A stretch of 64,000 nucleotides of DNA from Bacteroidota bacterium (GCA_016868815.1 VGFQ01000003.1:297232-361231); one strand, 5' to 3'; counted from the first letter of the stretch, positions 17,439-26,387 are shown. The notes: generated from the sequence alone by a model not told the origin. Made by a program: numbers and translations.

Positions 17439-18992
17439 ATGGAACTAACGAATACAAACCGGGATCGTAAGAATCGGCGAAAGCCGGCATCTGAATTAGG
17501 CACCCTGGCATTTGGAAAAGTGCCGCCGCAGGCCCGGGAACTGGAAGAGGCTGTACTCGGGGCGATCATGCTGGAGAAGAATGCCTTTGACACGGTGGTG
17601 GAGCTCCTTAAGCCAGAGTGTTTCTACACCCAAGCCAACCAGCGCATTTTTGCTGCGGCCATGTCATTGTCGGACCAGCAGATGCCGATTGATATGCTAA
17701 CAGTTGTCGAACAGTTGCGTTCCAATGGAGAGCTGGAGGTCGTCGGCGGTGCTTATTATGTGTCCCGCCTGACCAATACCGTGGTGTCTGCTGCCAATAT
17801 TGAAGCACATGCCCGCATCATCCTGCAAAAGTTCATCCAGCGCGAACTCATCCGATTGAGTGGAGAGATCATCACCGATGCCTATGAGGATACGACCGAC
17901 GTCTTTGACCTGTTAGATGAGGCGGAGAGCAAGCTCTTTGAGATCACGAACAACCACCTGCGCAAGAATTTCGATTCCATCGAGTCTGTCATCGTGAAGA
18001 CAGTCAAGCGGTTGGACGAGATGCGCAGCCGTCAGGAAGATGTCACCGGCGTTCCCAGCGGCTATGAGAGCCTTGACCGCGTCACCTATGGATGGCAGAA
18101 TTCCGACCTCATCATCTTAGCTGCGAGGCCTTCTGTCGGTAAGACGGCCTTTGCCCTCAACCTCGCGCGCAATGCCGCCTTACACCCAACCAAGCCTACT
18201 GCGGTCGCCTTCTTCAGTCTGGAGATGAGCTCCGCCCAGCTCGTGCAGCGCATCCTCTCCGCCGAAAGTGAAATTTTGTTGGAAAAGATTGCCCGGGGCC
18301 GACTGGAGGAACATGAAATGCAACAGCTGTATCGCCGTGGCATTGAAAGACTCTCCAGAGCACCCATCTTCATCGATGACACCGCCGCTCTGAATATTTT
18401 TGAGCTGAGGGCCAAGTGCCGCCGTCTGAAGAGTAAATATGATGTGGGCCTCTTCATCATCGACTACCTGCAGTTGATGACGGGCCTAGGCGACAACCGC
18501 AATTCTAATCGTGAGCAGGAGATCAGTACCATTTCGAGGAACCTTAAAGGGCTTGCTAAAGAGCTGCAGGTTCCCATCGTCGCCCTGAGCCAGTTGAGCC
18601 GGGAGGTAGAGAAGCGCAAGGAGGGGAACAAGATCCCTCAGCTGAGCGACCTACGCGAGTCGGGCGCCATCGAGCAGGATGCTGACCTGGTGATGTTTCT
18701 CTACCGGCCCGAATACTATGATATCACCAGTAACGAGTTTGGAGAAAGCAACAAAGGGGAGACGCATGTCCGCATCGCCAAGCATCGCAATGGATCCCTA
18801 GAGAACATACGCCTCAAGGCGCTCCTGCATATTCAGAAATTCGTGGAGGTAAATGCTGCTGATTTGCCCGGCCTAGGCATGCCATCCGGGCCTTCCGGAG
18901 CAGCACCCGGTGGGGATGGCCCAAGGCTATTTATCCAGCGGGGCAGCCGGATGAATGACGCTGATCTAGGTGACGACGAACCGCTCTTTTGA
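17439..18992 (+). CDS. dnaB: Replicative DNA helicase DnaB
   Basis: Hexameric 5'-3' helicase that unwinds the replication fork. At 517 residues it is typical of Bacteroidota DnaB. The N-terminal primase-interaction domain starts at about residue 28 (PPQARELEEAVLGAIML). The RecA-like C-terminal domain has Walker A (ARPSVGKTAFAL), FFSLEMSSAQLVQR, Walker B (VGLFIIDYLQLM), the SREQEIS-like motif H3 region (NSNREQEISTISR) and LSDLRESGAIEQDAD. The last ~50 residues are a Gly/Pro-rich tail. No intein is present. DnaA-box-like sites lie just upstream. Confidence 0.96.
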   Translation: MELTNTNRDRKNRRKPASELGTLAFGKVPPQARELEEAVLGAIMLEKNAFDTVVELLKPECFYTQANQRIFAAAMSLSDQQMPIDMLTVVEQLRSNGELEVVGGAYYVSRLTNTVVSAANIEAHARIILQKFIQRELIRLSGEIITDAYEDTTDVFDLLDEAESKLFEITNNHLRKNFDSIESVIVKTVKRLDEMRSRQEDVTGVPSGYESLDRVTYGWQNSDLIILAARPSVGKTAFALNLARNAALHPTKPTAVAFFSLEMSSAQLVQRILSAESEILLEKIARGRLEEHEMQQLYRRGIERLSRAPIFIDDTAALNIFELRAKCRRLKSKYDVGLFIIDYLQLMTGLGDNRNSNREQEISTISRNLKGLAKELQVPIVALSQLSREVEKRKEGNKIPQLSDLRESGAIEQDADLVMFLYRPEYYDITSNEFGESNKGETHVRIAKHRNGSLENIRLKALLHIQKFVEVNAADLPGLGMPSGPSGAAPGGDGPRLFIQRGSRMNDADLGDDEPLF

Positions 18993-18994
18993 CC

Positions 18995-20290
18995 ATGAGT
19001 TCGTACCGCCATAGCACCCTACAGGTCATCCTCCTAATGATCTGCAGCCTTGCGTTCTACGGCCTTCGACCCGCGCAGTCTCAGTCGCCCTGCTCCGCAA
19101 CGCTCCCTCCTGTGGTCTTCGTCCACGGATTTCTGGGTTCGGGCGACAACTGGGCCGAACACGCCCGACGCCTCGAGGCCGCAGGATGGTGCCCTGACAG
19201 GATACAGGTATTTGACTGGAACAGCATCGACAGGGGTGGCCGCCCCGACTCGTTGCTGCATGTTTTTGTCCAAAAGGTGTTGCAACGGACAGATGCGGGG
19301 AAGGTCGTCCTGGTCGCGCATTCTGCCGGGGGCGGCGTCTGCGCCCGGCTGCTGTCGGTGCCGGCCAAGGCCGCACTGGTATCTCACTACGTCCATATCG
19401 GGAGCGGTCCCCTGTCCGCCCCTCCGGGTGGCGTCCCCATGTTGAACATTTACAGCAAAGGCGACCGAATCGCCTCCCGCGCGGCCGACATTCCCGGTGC
19501 CGTCAACCTTCGGTTGGAGGAACCTGACCATCTGGAGGTCGCTACCTGCGAGGCTGGTTTCCAAGCCATCCTGGATTTCGTGTCACCCGCACTGCCTTCA
19601 TCCGCCAAAGAGGGACCCCGGCTGATGAGGCGTTGGCAGGTGTCGGGAAGGGCTGTCGTGCTGGGGGAGAACACACCGCTCCCCGCTGCGCAGGTCGAAG
19701 TCTGGCCCTATGATACCCTAACGGGCAGACGGCTGTCGGAACTGCCTGTCTGGTCGGGTCAGGCGGACTCCTCCGGTCACTGGAGCGGCTTCGAGGCCAC
19801 AGACGGTATCGCTTACACGTTCGTTCTGAAACCCCGGCAGGGTCGTGTTGTCCATTACTTTCTTGGTTCCATCCGCCACCACCGACGCCTGACCTATCTG
19901 CGCGCCCTTCCCTCCTCGGGCATGCCTGCCATGCTGCTCTCGGGCCTGCCAGCTGACAGTGCCACCTCGGCATTGGCTGTGTTCACCGCAAACCGGGCGG
20001 TGATTCAGGGTCGCGACACCCTCGCCTGCAACGGTATCCCCCTCTCCGGCCCGGAGCTAACGCCCGCGACTAAGACCTGCATCGCTCTCTTCGTATATGA
20101 CGCGGGTCGCGACGGAATCGGGACGGGACGTCCCATGGCTATGTTCTCCGCCGCCCCCTTCCTAAATGGTGCAGATATGATTCTGCCTTCCGGCGCCTCC
20201 CGAAATATCCGGCTGCATTACAATGGCCGCGACCGAGTACTGCCTGCCATGCCATCCCAACAGGCAGTGATGGTCGCTGTATTTGAATAG
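18995..20290 (+). CDS. Secreted alpha/beta-hydrolase (lipase/esterase-like) with C-terminal beta domain
   Basis: A 431-residue exported protein with a signal peptide ending around PAQSQS. The hydrolase domain (about residues 38-200) has the oxyanion-loop motif PVVFVHGFLGSGDNW, the nucleophile Ser110 in VAHSAGGG, a likely acid Asp157 in YSKGDRIAS and His179 in EEPDHLEV, a complete lipase-type triad. The remaining ~230 residues look like beta-sandwich modules (for example GRAVVLGENTPLPAAQVEVWPYDTLTGR, resembling a carboxypeptidase-regulatory-like fold). The substrate is unknown. The ATG at 18995 lies 2 bases after the dnaB stop; a TTG at 18989 is less likely. Confidence 0.75.
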   Translation: MSSYRHSTLQVILLMICSLAFYGLRPAQSQSPCSATLPPVVFVHGFLGSGDNWAEHARRLEAAGWCPDRIQVFDWNSIDRGGRPDSLLHVFVQKVLQRTDAGKVVLVAHSAGGGVCARLLSVPAKAALVSHYVHIGSGPLSAPPGGVPMLNIYSKGDRIASRAADIPGAVNLRLEEPDHLEVATCEAGFQAILDFVSPALPSSAKEGPRLMRRWQVSGRAVVLGENTPLPAAQVEVWPYDTLTGRRLSELPVWSGQADSSGHWSGFEATDGIAYTFVLKPRQGRVVHYFLGSIRHHRRLTYLRALPSSGMPAMLLSGLPADSATSALAVFTANRAVIQGRDTLACNGIPLSGPELTPATKTCIALFVYDAGRDGIGTGRPMAMFSAAPFLNGADMILPSGASRNIRLHYNGRDRVLPAMPSQQAVMVAVFE

Positions 20291-20298
20291 CGTGTCGA

Positions 20299-21000
20299 AT
20301 GGACCTCCCCTTCTTTTTTGCAGTAGAGATGGCTGCCTTGGGGCAAACACACCTGTTGGGGGAAGAAGCCTCCCGACATGCCATCTCCGTACTCCGCATG
20401 ACCCCTGGGGACCCGCTCGTCCTGGTCGATGGAAAGGGTGGGATGGCTAGGGCAGCGGTGCTGGAAGCCCACCGGAAGCGCTGCTCCGTTCGTATCCTGG
20501 ATAAAAGCCTAGGGCCAGACAGCAGGTATCCGCTGACCTTAGCCGTGTCGCTGCTGAAAAATGCAGCTCGTTTTGAGTGGATGTTTGAAAAAGCCTGCGA
20601 GCTTGGCGTACAGCGGGTCATACCCCTTGTGGTGGCCCGCACCGAGCGGCAGCATCAGCGGATGGATCGCCTCCAAGCCATCGCACTCAGCGCCTTGCAA
20701 CAGTCACAGCAGGCCTGGATGACAGAGATCTCTGCTCCCATGGACTTTCAGGGGCTGTTGTCTCAGGAAGTCCGTGGCCACCGGCTGATCGCTCATTGTA
20801 TGCCGGACCCGGCCATGCAGAATCTGATGCACGTGGAAGGAGAAGTCATGATGCTGGTGGGCCCGGAAGGAGATTTCTCGCCAGAAGAAGTTTCACAAGC
20901 GCTGCATGCGGGCTTTCGTGCGGTACGGCTGGGTCCAACCCGGTTGCGATCAGAGACGGCAGCCTTGGTGGCAGCTACCATCTTGTGCCTGGGTAGGTAG
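20299..21000 (+). CDS. rsmE: RsmE, 16S rRNA m3U1498 methyltransferase
   Basis: SPOUT-class enzyme that N3-methylates U1498 of 16S rRNA using S-adenosylmethionine. The 233-residue length fits. An N-terminal PUA-like domain (about 1-70: LGEEASRHAISVLRMTPGDPLVLVDGKGG) is followed by the knotted methyltransferase domain with MLVGPEGDFSPEEV and the terminal LGPTRLRSETAALVAATIL, the signature of the family. It lies 8 bases after the lipase-like gene and probably shares its transcript. Confidence 0.94.
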   Translation: MDLPFFFAVEMAALGQTHLLGEEASRHAISVLRMTPGDPLVLVDGKGGMARAAVLEAHRKRCSVRILDKSLGPDSRYPLTLAVSLLKNAARFEWMFEKACELGVQRVIPLVVARTERQHQRMDRLQAIALSALQQSQQAWMTEISAPMDFQGLLSQEVRGHRLIAHCMPDPAMQNLMHVEGEVMMLVGPEGDFSPEEVSQALHAGFRAVRLGPTRLRSETAALVAATILCLGR

Positions 21001-21442
21001 GTCTCAGCTGCAACTTTCTCTAGGCGGAATGTTGGTTTTTCTCTTAGCAATGAGTAGCTCCACCCTGACTGATATGATGCCAATGAAGTTCGCCATAGTA
21101 CGACTCAAACAGGAGGATAATGCTGTAAGCTCTCTAACCACGTGGCAGATGCTCCCGGGGCTCATTTATTTTAAATCGCAGCAGTGAAGCTTAACATCTT
21201 GACTTTCAATTAGAGGTAATATAAATTTATGGTTTTCAATCGTTAAACCTTTACCTATGAGACATTTTACCTCTATTCAACGCAAAGATTGATTGGTTCA
21301 ATCCGGAATGATTCATTGATCACCTATGGCGAAAGGCTACAACAGAAGTGTATCTGGGATTTCAATTGGCAAAGAACGGTAATGTAGTTTTGCTTGTATC
21401 GAGGTATGATTTTTTTTAAATGATTTAAATATAAAAAAATAC
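21001..21442. other. AT-rich intergenic region
   Basis: 442 bases with no convincing gene or RNA. Base composition shifts to AT-rich from about 21.18 kb, matching the gene that follows and unlike the DNA to the left. The only element I can support is a -7-like site at 21385-21392. Confidence 0.5.
21385..21392 (+). promoter_or_regulatory. -7-like promoter element before the glycosyltransferase-like gene
   Basis: TAGTTTTG matches all fixed bases of TAnnTTTG. A TTG lies 16 bases upstream, closer than the usual 19-21. The leader to the ATG at 21443 would be about 45 bases. Confidence 0.35.
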
Positions 21443-22129
21443 ATGAAGTCCATCGTACTTCATCATCACTTGGGTCTTGGAGACCACTTCGTATGCAATG
21501 GACTGGTCAATCACTTATGTAGATTCTATGATCTCATCTATTTGCCATGCAAAGAGATGAATTTCATCACAGTGGATCATCTGTATGCAGATAACTCCAA
21601 AGTTGTCGTTTTCAGTATCAAAGTCCGAGAGACAGATGGAACCGAAAAGGAGCATGAACGAGTCAACGAATTTTCTCGTATCTACAACGTACCGGTTTAT
21701 AAACTGGGCTTCAAGAATTGTAACAAAAAGGAATTCAACACATCTTTCTACAGGCAGTTGAATTTAAATTTTTCGATGCGTTATGAGCTTTTCCGCTTGC
21801 CGTCCCAAATTCCATTTGAGGAAGAAATCTTCAAACTTTTCTCAAAGAAACAATACTGTTTGGTGCACCGTGAAGGCAGCATAGGCAAATTTGAAATCAG
21901 TATATCAACTGATCTCCCAATAGTCGAAATAGAAAAAGATACTAATCCCTATGGAAGTCTTCTCAATTATAGGAAACTGATCATGAACGCTGCTGAAATC
22001 CATTGCATCAACAGCAGCATTTTTCATTTTGTAGACAGTCTTGATGTAAGAGGGAGGCATGTCTACCATGATGTCAGGAAGTTGGATTTCAAGATTTCAG
22101 ATAAGTGGCAAGTAATTGAATATGACTGA
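21443..22129 (+). CDS. Glycosyltransferase-family-9-like hypothetical protein
   Basis: A 228-residue protein I cannot name with certainty. Its N-terminus, SIVLHHHLGLGDHFVCNGLVNHL, is the glycine-containing first loop seen in GT-B-fold, heptosyltransferase-like proteins. The C-terminal part (YGSLLNYRKLIMNAAEIHCINSSIFHFVDSL) resembles the nucleotide-sugar side, where a Ser-containing motif marks the binding loop. It has no signal peptide, so it is probably cytoplasmic. It is AT-rich, with AAA, AAT and TTT codons common, unlike its neighbours, which suggests horizontal transfer. The adjacent DUF4254 gene, a family recurrently found in LPS clusters, supports a surface-glycan role. Confidence 0.6.
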   Translation: MKSIVLHHHLGLGDHFVCNGLVNHLCRFYDLIYLPCKEMNFITVDHLYADNSKVVVFSIKVRETDGTEKEHERVNEFSRIYNVPVYKLGFKNCNKKEFNTSFYRQLNLNFSMRYELFRLPSQIPFEEEIFKLFSKKQYCLVHREGSIGKFEISISTDLPIVEIEKDTNPYGSLLNYRKLIMNAAEIHCINSSIFHFVDSLDVRGRHVYHDVRKLDFKISDKWQVIEYD

Positions 22130-22248
22130 TGGGAGGGTTCTATTTTTCAAGAAATCATTACTTGAGTCATATTTTTTCGTTCCTACCTAAACGTTTGTTT
22201 ATTCTCATGATTTCCACATAAAATATTGATTGTATTGAATTTAAAATT

Positions 22249-22863
22249 ATGATCACGAATCTTAGTGCAAGTTGTATTTCAATTTTTCAAAAATCTGTGG
22301 AAGACTACCATGGGCATAATGATTTGGATCGTGAAGCGAAGAATCCCTACCCCTCAGGTACCATGGAGCATCTCTTGTATCAGAAAAACTATATTGACAC
22401 CGTTCAGTGGCATATGGAGGATGTCGTACGGGATCCGCAGATTTTACCCGAGATGGCATTGCTGCTGAAGCGGAGGATCGACAGGTCCAATCAGGACCGA
22501 ACGGATCTAGTGGAGAAAATCGATGATTACTTGTGTGAGCATTTCAGCCAGGTGACAGTCCCTGCCCATGCACGGTTAAACACAGAAAGTCCCGCCTGGG
22601 CGATCGACAGGCTATCTATCCTGATCTTGAAGATTTATCATATGCAGGAAGAGGTTCGCAGGGTCGATGTGGGAGAGGACCACATCCGGCTTTGTGCTTT
22701 CAAACTTGACATCTTGCAAGAGCAACTAAAAGACCTTTCGATTTCCATAGATGAGCTATTGGATGATATACAGGCTGGCGTGAAAAGGATGAAAGTGTAT
22801 CGTCAGATGAAAATGTATAATGATCCATCGTTGAACCCGGTATTGTATGGAAAACAAGGCTGA
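22249..22863 (+). CDS. DUF4254-family protein
   Basis: A 204-residue cytoplasmic, mostly helical protein. The segments IFQKSVEDYHGHND, NPYPSGTMEHLLYQKNYIDTVQWHMEDVVRDP and LLKRRIDRSNQDRTDLVEKID match what I recall of DUF4254, found in Bacteroidota near lipopolysaccharide core or O-antigen genes, often beside GT9 glycosyltransferases. The biochemical function is unknown. Codon use is closer to the chromosome average than that of the preceding gene. No strong promoter is seen in the 119 bases upstream. Confidence 0.8.
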   Translation: MITNLSASCISIFQKSVEDYHGHNDLDREAKNPYPSGTMEHLLYQKNYIDTVQWHMEDVVRDPQILPEMALLLKRRIDRSNQDRTDLVEKIDDYLCEHFSQVTVPAHARLNTESPAWAIDRLSILILKIYHMQEEVRRVDVGEDHIRLCAFKLDILQEQLKDLSISIDELLDDIQAGVKRMKVYRQMKMYNDPSLNPVLYGKQG

Positions 22864-23005
22864 GCCATTGCTTGGAGAAATCCCGAAGGTATAGGCTTCC
22901 ACTTCACGCATGAGGCTGGATTCCAGCTCGCTTGGAACGGGTGAAGGGGAAGTGCAGGGATGGTCAGCGTGGCACGGATCCGTCGTGCAGGTTCTTTTTA
23001 CCCAC

Positions 23006-23785
23006 TCAATCCTTTAGATGCGGTTCTCTCAGTTCGATGGCTGGAGTTCCAGCCATCTTCCTTCGCATGCGCATGTTGAGGAGTTCTACACCAAAGGAAA
23101 AGGCCATTGCCACATAGATGTAGGCTTTGTCGATATGGCTGTCGTGAATCGGCTCTAGGCCTTCGAAGAACAGACTGAAGCCCACCATCAGCAAGAAGGA
23201 GAGGGCCAGCATTTTCAGGGTGGGGTGCTTGTGGATGAAGCGAGAGATGTTCTCTGCAAAGTAGAACATGATCACCATGGCGATGATGACCGCGGCGGCC
23301 ATGACTTCCACGTGACGGGCCATTCCTACGGCCGTGATGATGCTGTCAAAAGAAAAGACCATGTCGACCAGGATGATCTGTCCCATGGTCAAAGCGAAGG
23401 ATCCCTCCTGGGCATTGACGCCACTGGCGGGTTCTTCCCCTTCCAGTTTGGAATGGATTTCTTTCACGGTCTTGTAGAGCAGAAACAATCCGCCAGCGAA
23501 CATGATGACATTCCTCAGGTTAAATCCAACGTGTCGGTCACCCAGGTCGAGGCCAAATAGTTCCCGACTGCCATTGCGTACCAACCATCCCAGGGCCATG
23601 AGCAGCAAAATGCGGGTGGTAATCCCCAGAAACATCCAGAGCCTTCTGGCCGCCAGTCGCCGCTGGTCCGGAAGGGACCCCATCAGGATGGACACAAAGA
23701 TTACATTATCGATCCCGAGGACAATTTCGAGTGTGGTTAATGTCAGCAGGCTGATTAGTGCGTCGAGGTTAAAGAGATGTTCCAT
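23006..23785 (-). CDS. TerC-family integral membrane protein
   Basis: A 259-residue inner-membrane protein with about seven hydrophobic segments. The two signature motifs with conserved acidic residues are present: EIVLGIDNVIFVSIL near the N-terminus and LVDMVFSFDSIITAVG in the middle. These are typical of the TerC/YgdQ/YoaE group, associated with metal-ion export or co-translocational metalation. It ends with a basic cytoplasmic tail (MRMRRKMAGTP). The specific ion is not deducible. Confidence 0.88.
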   Translation of the reverse strand: MEHLFNLDALISLLTLTTLEIVLGIDNVIFVSILMGSLPDQRRLAARRLWMFLGITTRILLLMALGWLVRNGSRELFGLDLGDRHVGFNLRNVIMFAGGLFLLYKTVKEIHSKLEGEEPASGVNAQEGSFALTMGQIILVDMVFSFDSIITAVGMARHVEVMAAAVIIAMVIMFYFAENISRFIHKHPTLKMLALSFLLMVGFSLFFEGLEPIHDSHIDKAYIYVAMAFSFGVELLNMRMRRKMAGTPAIELREPHLKD

Positions 23786-23840
23786 GAGTGGATGCTAAAG
23801 AATAAAACGATTGAAAGGTTCTGTTTCTGCCTTATGCCAA

Positions 23841-24926
23841 TCAATGGGTATATTTTTGATTCTTTGTGCCGATGCCATGAAGGAGCAGTTTGCAGATGGA
23901 AGATGCTGTACTAGGTCCGCCATAAACAAAGCCCGTCCATACCTGTACCAGGCAGGCACCTGAACGGAGGCGTTCCTGGGCATCCCAGCAATTGAGGATA
24001 CCTCCGCTGGCGATGACCGGCAGCTCGTTTTGGGTCTTTTCCCGGATGCGCTTGAGGACTTGCAGGGACCGTTCGCAGATGGGTGCTCCACTGAGTCCGC
24101 CTGTACCGATCGCTGCTGCGAGGCGTCTGGAGCGCTCCGAAAGCGGGTTGCGGGCGATGCTGGTGTTATTCGCCACCACTCCATCAAGGGCCATCTTCAA
24201 GGTCAGGTTTGCGATGTCATCAATTTGCGCATCGCTGAGGTCCGGCGCGATCTTCAGCAAGATCGGCACCCGCTCCGGCATGCGGGCATTGGCTTCTTGC
24301 AGACGTCCCAGGATGCCGGTGAGGGCTTCTGTCTCCTGGAGGGCTCTTAATCCGGGTGTATTCGGTGAACTGACATTCACCACGAAATAATCGACCATGC
24401 CGTGCAATTGAAGGAAACAGGCCTCATAGTCGCGCCAGGCTTCTTCATTGGGCGTGTCTTTATTTTTCCCGATGTTTCCCCCAATCAACATCCTGCCGGG
24501 CTCATCCCAGTGGTGGGTCCTCCAGTCAGCGAGCCTGCGGCCTACGGCTTCCACGCCATCGTTGTTGAAACCCATTCGATTGATCAGGGCTTGATCGGCG
24601 GGTAGTCGGAAGAGTCTGGGTCTAGGATTGCCCGGCTGGGGCCTGGGGGTCACAGTCCCAATTTCCACAAAGCCAAAGCCCAGCGCGGAGAGGGCTTCAA
24701 GATGTTCGGCGTTTTTGTCGAATCCGGCAGCCAGTCCAACAGGGTTTGGAAACCTCAGTCCAAATGCCTGCGTCTCCAGCAAGGGCTCTCGGACGCCGTA
24801 GCAGGCAGCAATCAGTCGCCTTCCCCCTGGAAGACGGCAGAAACCGGAGAGCAAGCCCATGGACCACTCGTGGGCATGTTCTGCATCTAGGCGAAAGAGC
24901 AGATCTCTGAGTATCTGGTACATCAT
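23841..24926 (-). CDS. pyrD: Dihydroorotate dehydrogenase (quinone), class 2
   Basis: Flavoprotein that oxidises dihydroorotate to orotate in pyrimidine synthesis, coupled to the quinone pool at the membrane. At 361 residues with an N-terminal helical extension (LRDLLFRLDAEHAHEWSMGLL) it is class 2. Motifs: NPVGLAAGFDKNAEHL, VNVSSPNTPGLRALQ with the catalytic Ser, GVVANNTSIAR, GTGGLSGAPICERS, and the FMN phosphate site VIASGGI near the C-terminus. It is divergent from the thiolase gene. Confidence 0.95.
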   Translation of the reverse strand: MMYQILRDLLFRLDAEHAHEWSMGLLSGFCRLPGGRRLIAACYGVREPLLETQAFGLRFPNPVGLAAGFDKNAEHLEALSALGFGFVEIGTVTPRPQPGNPRPRLFRLPADQALINRMGFNNDGVEAVGRRLADWRTHHWDEPGRMLIGGNIGKNKDTPNEEAWRDYEACFLQLHGMVDYFVVNVSSPNTPGLRALQETEALTGILGRLQEANARMPERVPILLKIAPDLSDAQIDDIANLTLKMALDGVVANNTSIARNPLSERSRRLAAAIGTGGLSGAPICERSLQVLKRIREKTQNELPVIASGGILNCWDAQERLRSGACLVQVWTGFVYGGPSTASSICKLLLHGIGTKNQKYTH

Positions 24927-25017
24927 TTGACTTGAGAATCAATTCATTTTGCCGACTACAGATGCAAAGAACGGTCATCTGTCTGGTTTTTTATCGACGG
25001 ATGGAGGGATAGAGGGT

Positions 25018-25085
25018 TTCTAAGCTTAGAAATTTTGTATATCTTAGAAGGGTAAAAATCGCACCATCAGTTTTTTTACCCTTCT
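25018..25085. promoter_or_regulatory. Palindrome plus long inverted repeat before the thiolase gene
   Basis: Two symmetrical elements lie in the 180-base pyrD/thiolase gap. A perfect 14-base palindrome, TTCTAAGCTTAGAA, is at 25018-25031. A perfect 13-base inverted repeat, AGAAGGGTAAAAA at 25046-25058 with its complement at 25073-25085, has a 14-base spacer. A -7-like TATCTTAG (25040-25047) lies between them, so the palindrome sits where a repressor would block the promoter. The second repeat could be another operator or a leader hairpin; it ends 21 bases before the start codon. Confidence 0.5.
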
Positions 25086-25106
25086 GAACACCGTCAAATC
25101 ACCACC

Positions 25107-26288
25107 TTGCAAGAAGCATACATTGTCGCAGGTTATCGTACGGCGGTAACAAAATCTAAGCGGGGCGGCTTCCGGTTCACCCGCCCAGACGACCTCGCCA
25201 TCGACGTGATTCAGGGGCTATTGGCCAGCGTGCCTACATTGGAGCCTGGAAGGGTGGACGACGTCATCGTCGGCAATGCCGTCCCGGAGGCGGAGCAAGG
25301 CTTGCAGGTCGGACGTATCATCGCTGCTCGGGCCATCGGCCATCATGCCCCCGGCATCACCATCAACCGCTACTGTGCTTCTGGCCTGGAGGCCATAGCC
25401 CTGGGTACGGCCAAGATACGGGCGGGCATGGCCGACTGCATCATTGCAGGTGGCACGGAGAGCATGACCATGGTGCCATCTGCCGGCTGGAAGACAGTGC
25501 CCTCTTACGACATTGCTTTACAGGAGCCCGACTATTACCTGGGGATGGGATTGACGGCCGAGGCTGTCGCCAAGCAATATGGCATCAGCCGGGAAGACCA
25601 GGATCGGTTTTCCTTTGAGTCGCACCAAAAAGCACAGCAGGCCATCGAGCAGGGCCATTTCAAACCGGGCATCCTGCCCATCACCGTCGAAGAGACCTAT
25701 CTGGATGAGCATGCCCGCCGTCAAAAAAGATCCTATGTGGTGGATACAGACGACGGTGTTCGCCGAGACACCTCCCCAGAAGCTCTGGCAAAGCTTAAAC
25801 CCGCTTTCGCCGTGCACGGTAGCGTCACAGCAGGCAACTCATCGCAGACCAGCGACGGGGCAGCCTTTGTTATCCTTATGTCCGAAACAATGGTCCGAGA
25901 CCTCGGCCTGAAGCCTATTGGACGACTGGTTGGTTCAGCGGTGGCAGGCGTCAACCCCCGCATCATGGGTATTGGTCCGGTAGAAGCTGTGCCTAAAGTA
26001 CTCAAGCAGGTGGGCCTGAGCCTGGCAGATATCAGCCTAATCGAACTTAACGAGGCCTTTGCCGCCCAGGCGCTGGCTGTCATCCGAACCCTTGACCTGG
26101 ATACATCCAAAGTAAATATCAATGGGGGTGCGATCGCACTGGGGCATCCACTGGGATGTACCGGCTGCAAACTAACGGTTCAGATATTACATGATCTAAA
26201 ACGGCAGCATGCGCGCTACGGAATGGTGACCGCCTGTGTGGGTGGCGGACAGGGGATTGCCGGAATAATCGAAAACATCCACGACTGA
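25107..26288 (+). CDS. Thiolase-family acetyl-CoA acyltransferase
   Basis: Catalyses thiolytic cleavage of 3-ketoacyl-CoA, or the reverse condensation. The 393-residue protein has the active-site Cys90 in INRYCASGLEAIA, the HEAF-like NEAFAAQALAV, the GHPLGCTG His motif and the second Cys in CVGGGQG, all intact. The start is TTG at 25107 (MQEAYIVAGYRTAV); no ATG lies at the conserved N-terminus. The long N-terminal segment (SKRGGFRFTRPDDLAIDVI) is more like degradative FadA-type than PhaA-type thiolases. No other beta-oxidation gene is adjacent. The palindromic elements upstream suggest regulation by a dedicated repressor. Confidence 0.9.
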   Translation: MQEAYIVAGYRTAVTKSKRGGFRFTRPDDLAIDVIQGLLASVPTLEPGRVDDVIVGNAVPEAEQGLQVGRIIAARAIGHHAPGITINRYCASGLEAIALGTAKIRAGMADCIIAGGTESMTMVPSAGWKTVPSYDIALQEPDYYLGMGLTAEAVAKQYGISREDQDRFSFESHQKAQQAIEQGHFKPGILPITVEETYLDEHARRQKRSYVVDTDDGVRRDTSPEALAKLKPAFAVHGSVTAGNSSQTSDGAAFVILMSETMVRDLGLKPIGRLVGSAVAGVNPRIMGIGPVEAVPKVLKQVGLSLADISLIELNEAFAAQALAVIRTLDLDTSKVNINGGAIALGHPLGCTGCKLTVQILHDLKRQHARYGMVTACVGGGQGIAGIIENIHD

Positions 26289-26338
26289 ATATCAAGGCTA
26301 ATGCATCAAAATGGAGTATAGACACTAAATAAAAAAAA

Positions 26339-26371
26339 CTGTCAGCAAGGGTGAGAGACCTTGGCTGACAG
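26339..26371 (-). terminator. Terminator-like hairpin oriented for the minus strand
   Basis: CTGTCAGCAAGG pairs with CCTTGGCTGACAG around an 8-base loop (one bulged G). A run of eight A precedes it on the plus strand, so only minus-strand transcription would see the hairpin followed by a U-tract. Both flanking genes are on the plus strand, and no minus-strand gene ends here. Confidence 0.4.
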
Positions 26372-26387
26372 CTTATAAACTCGCCCC

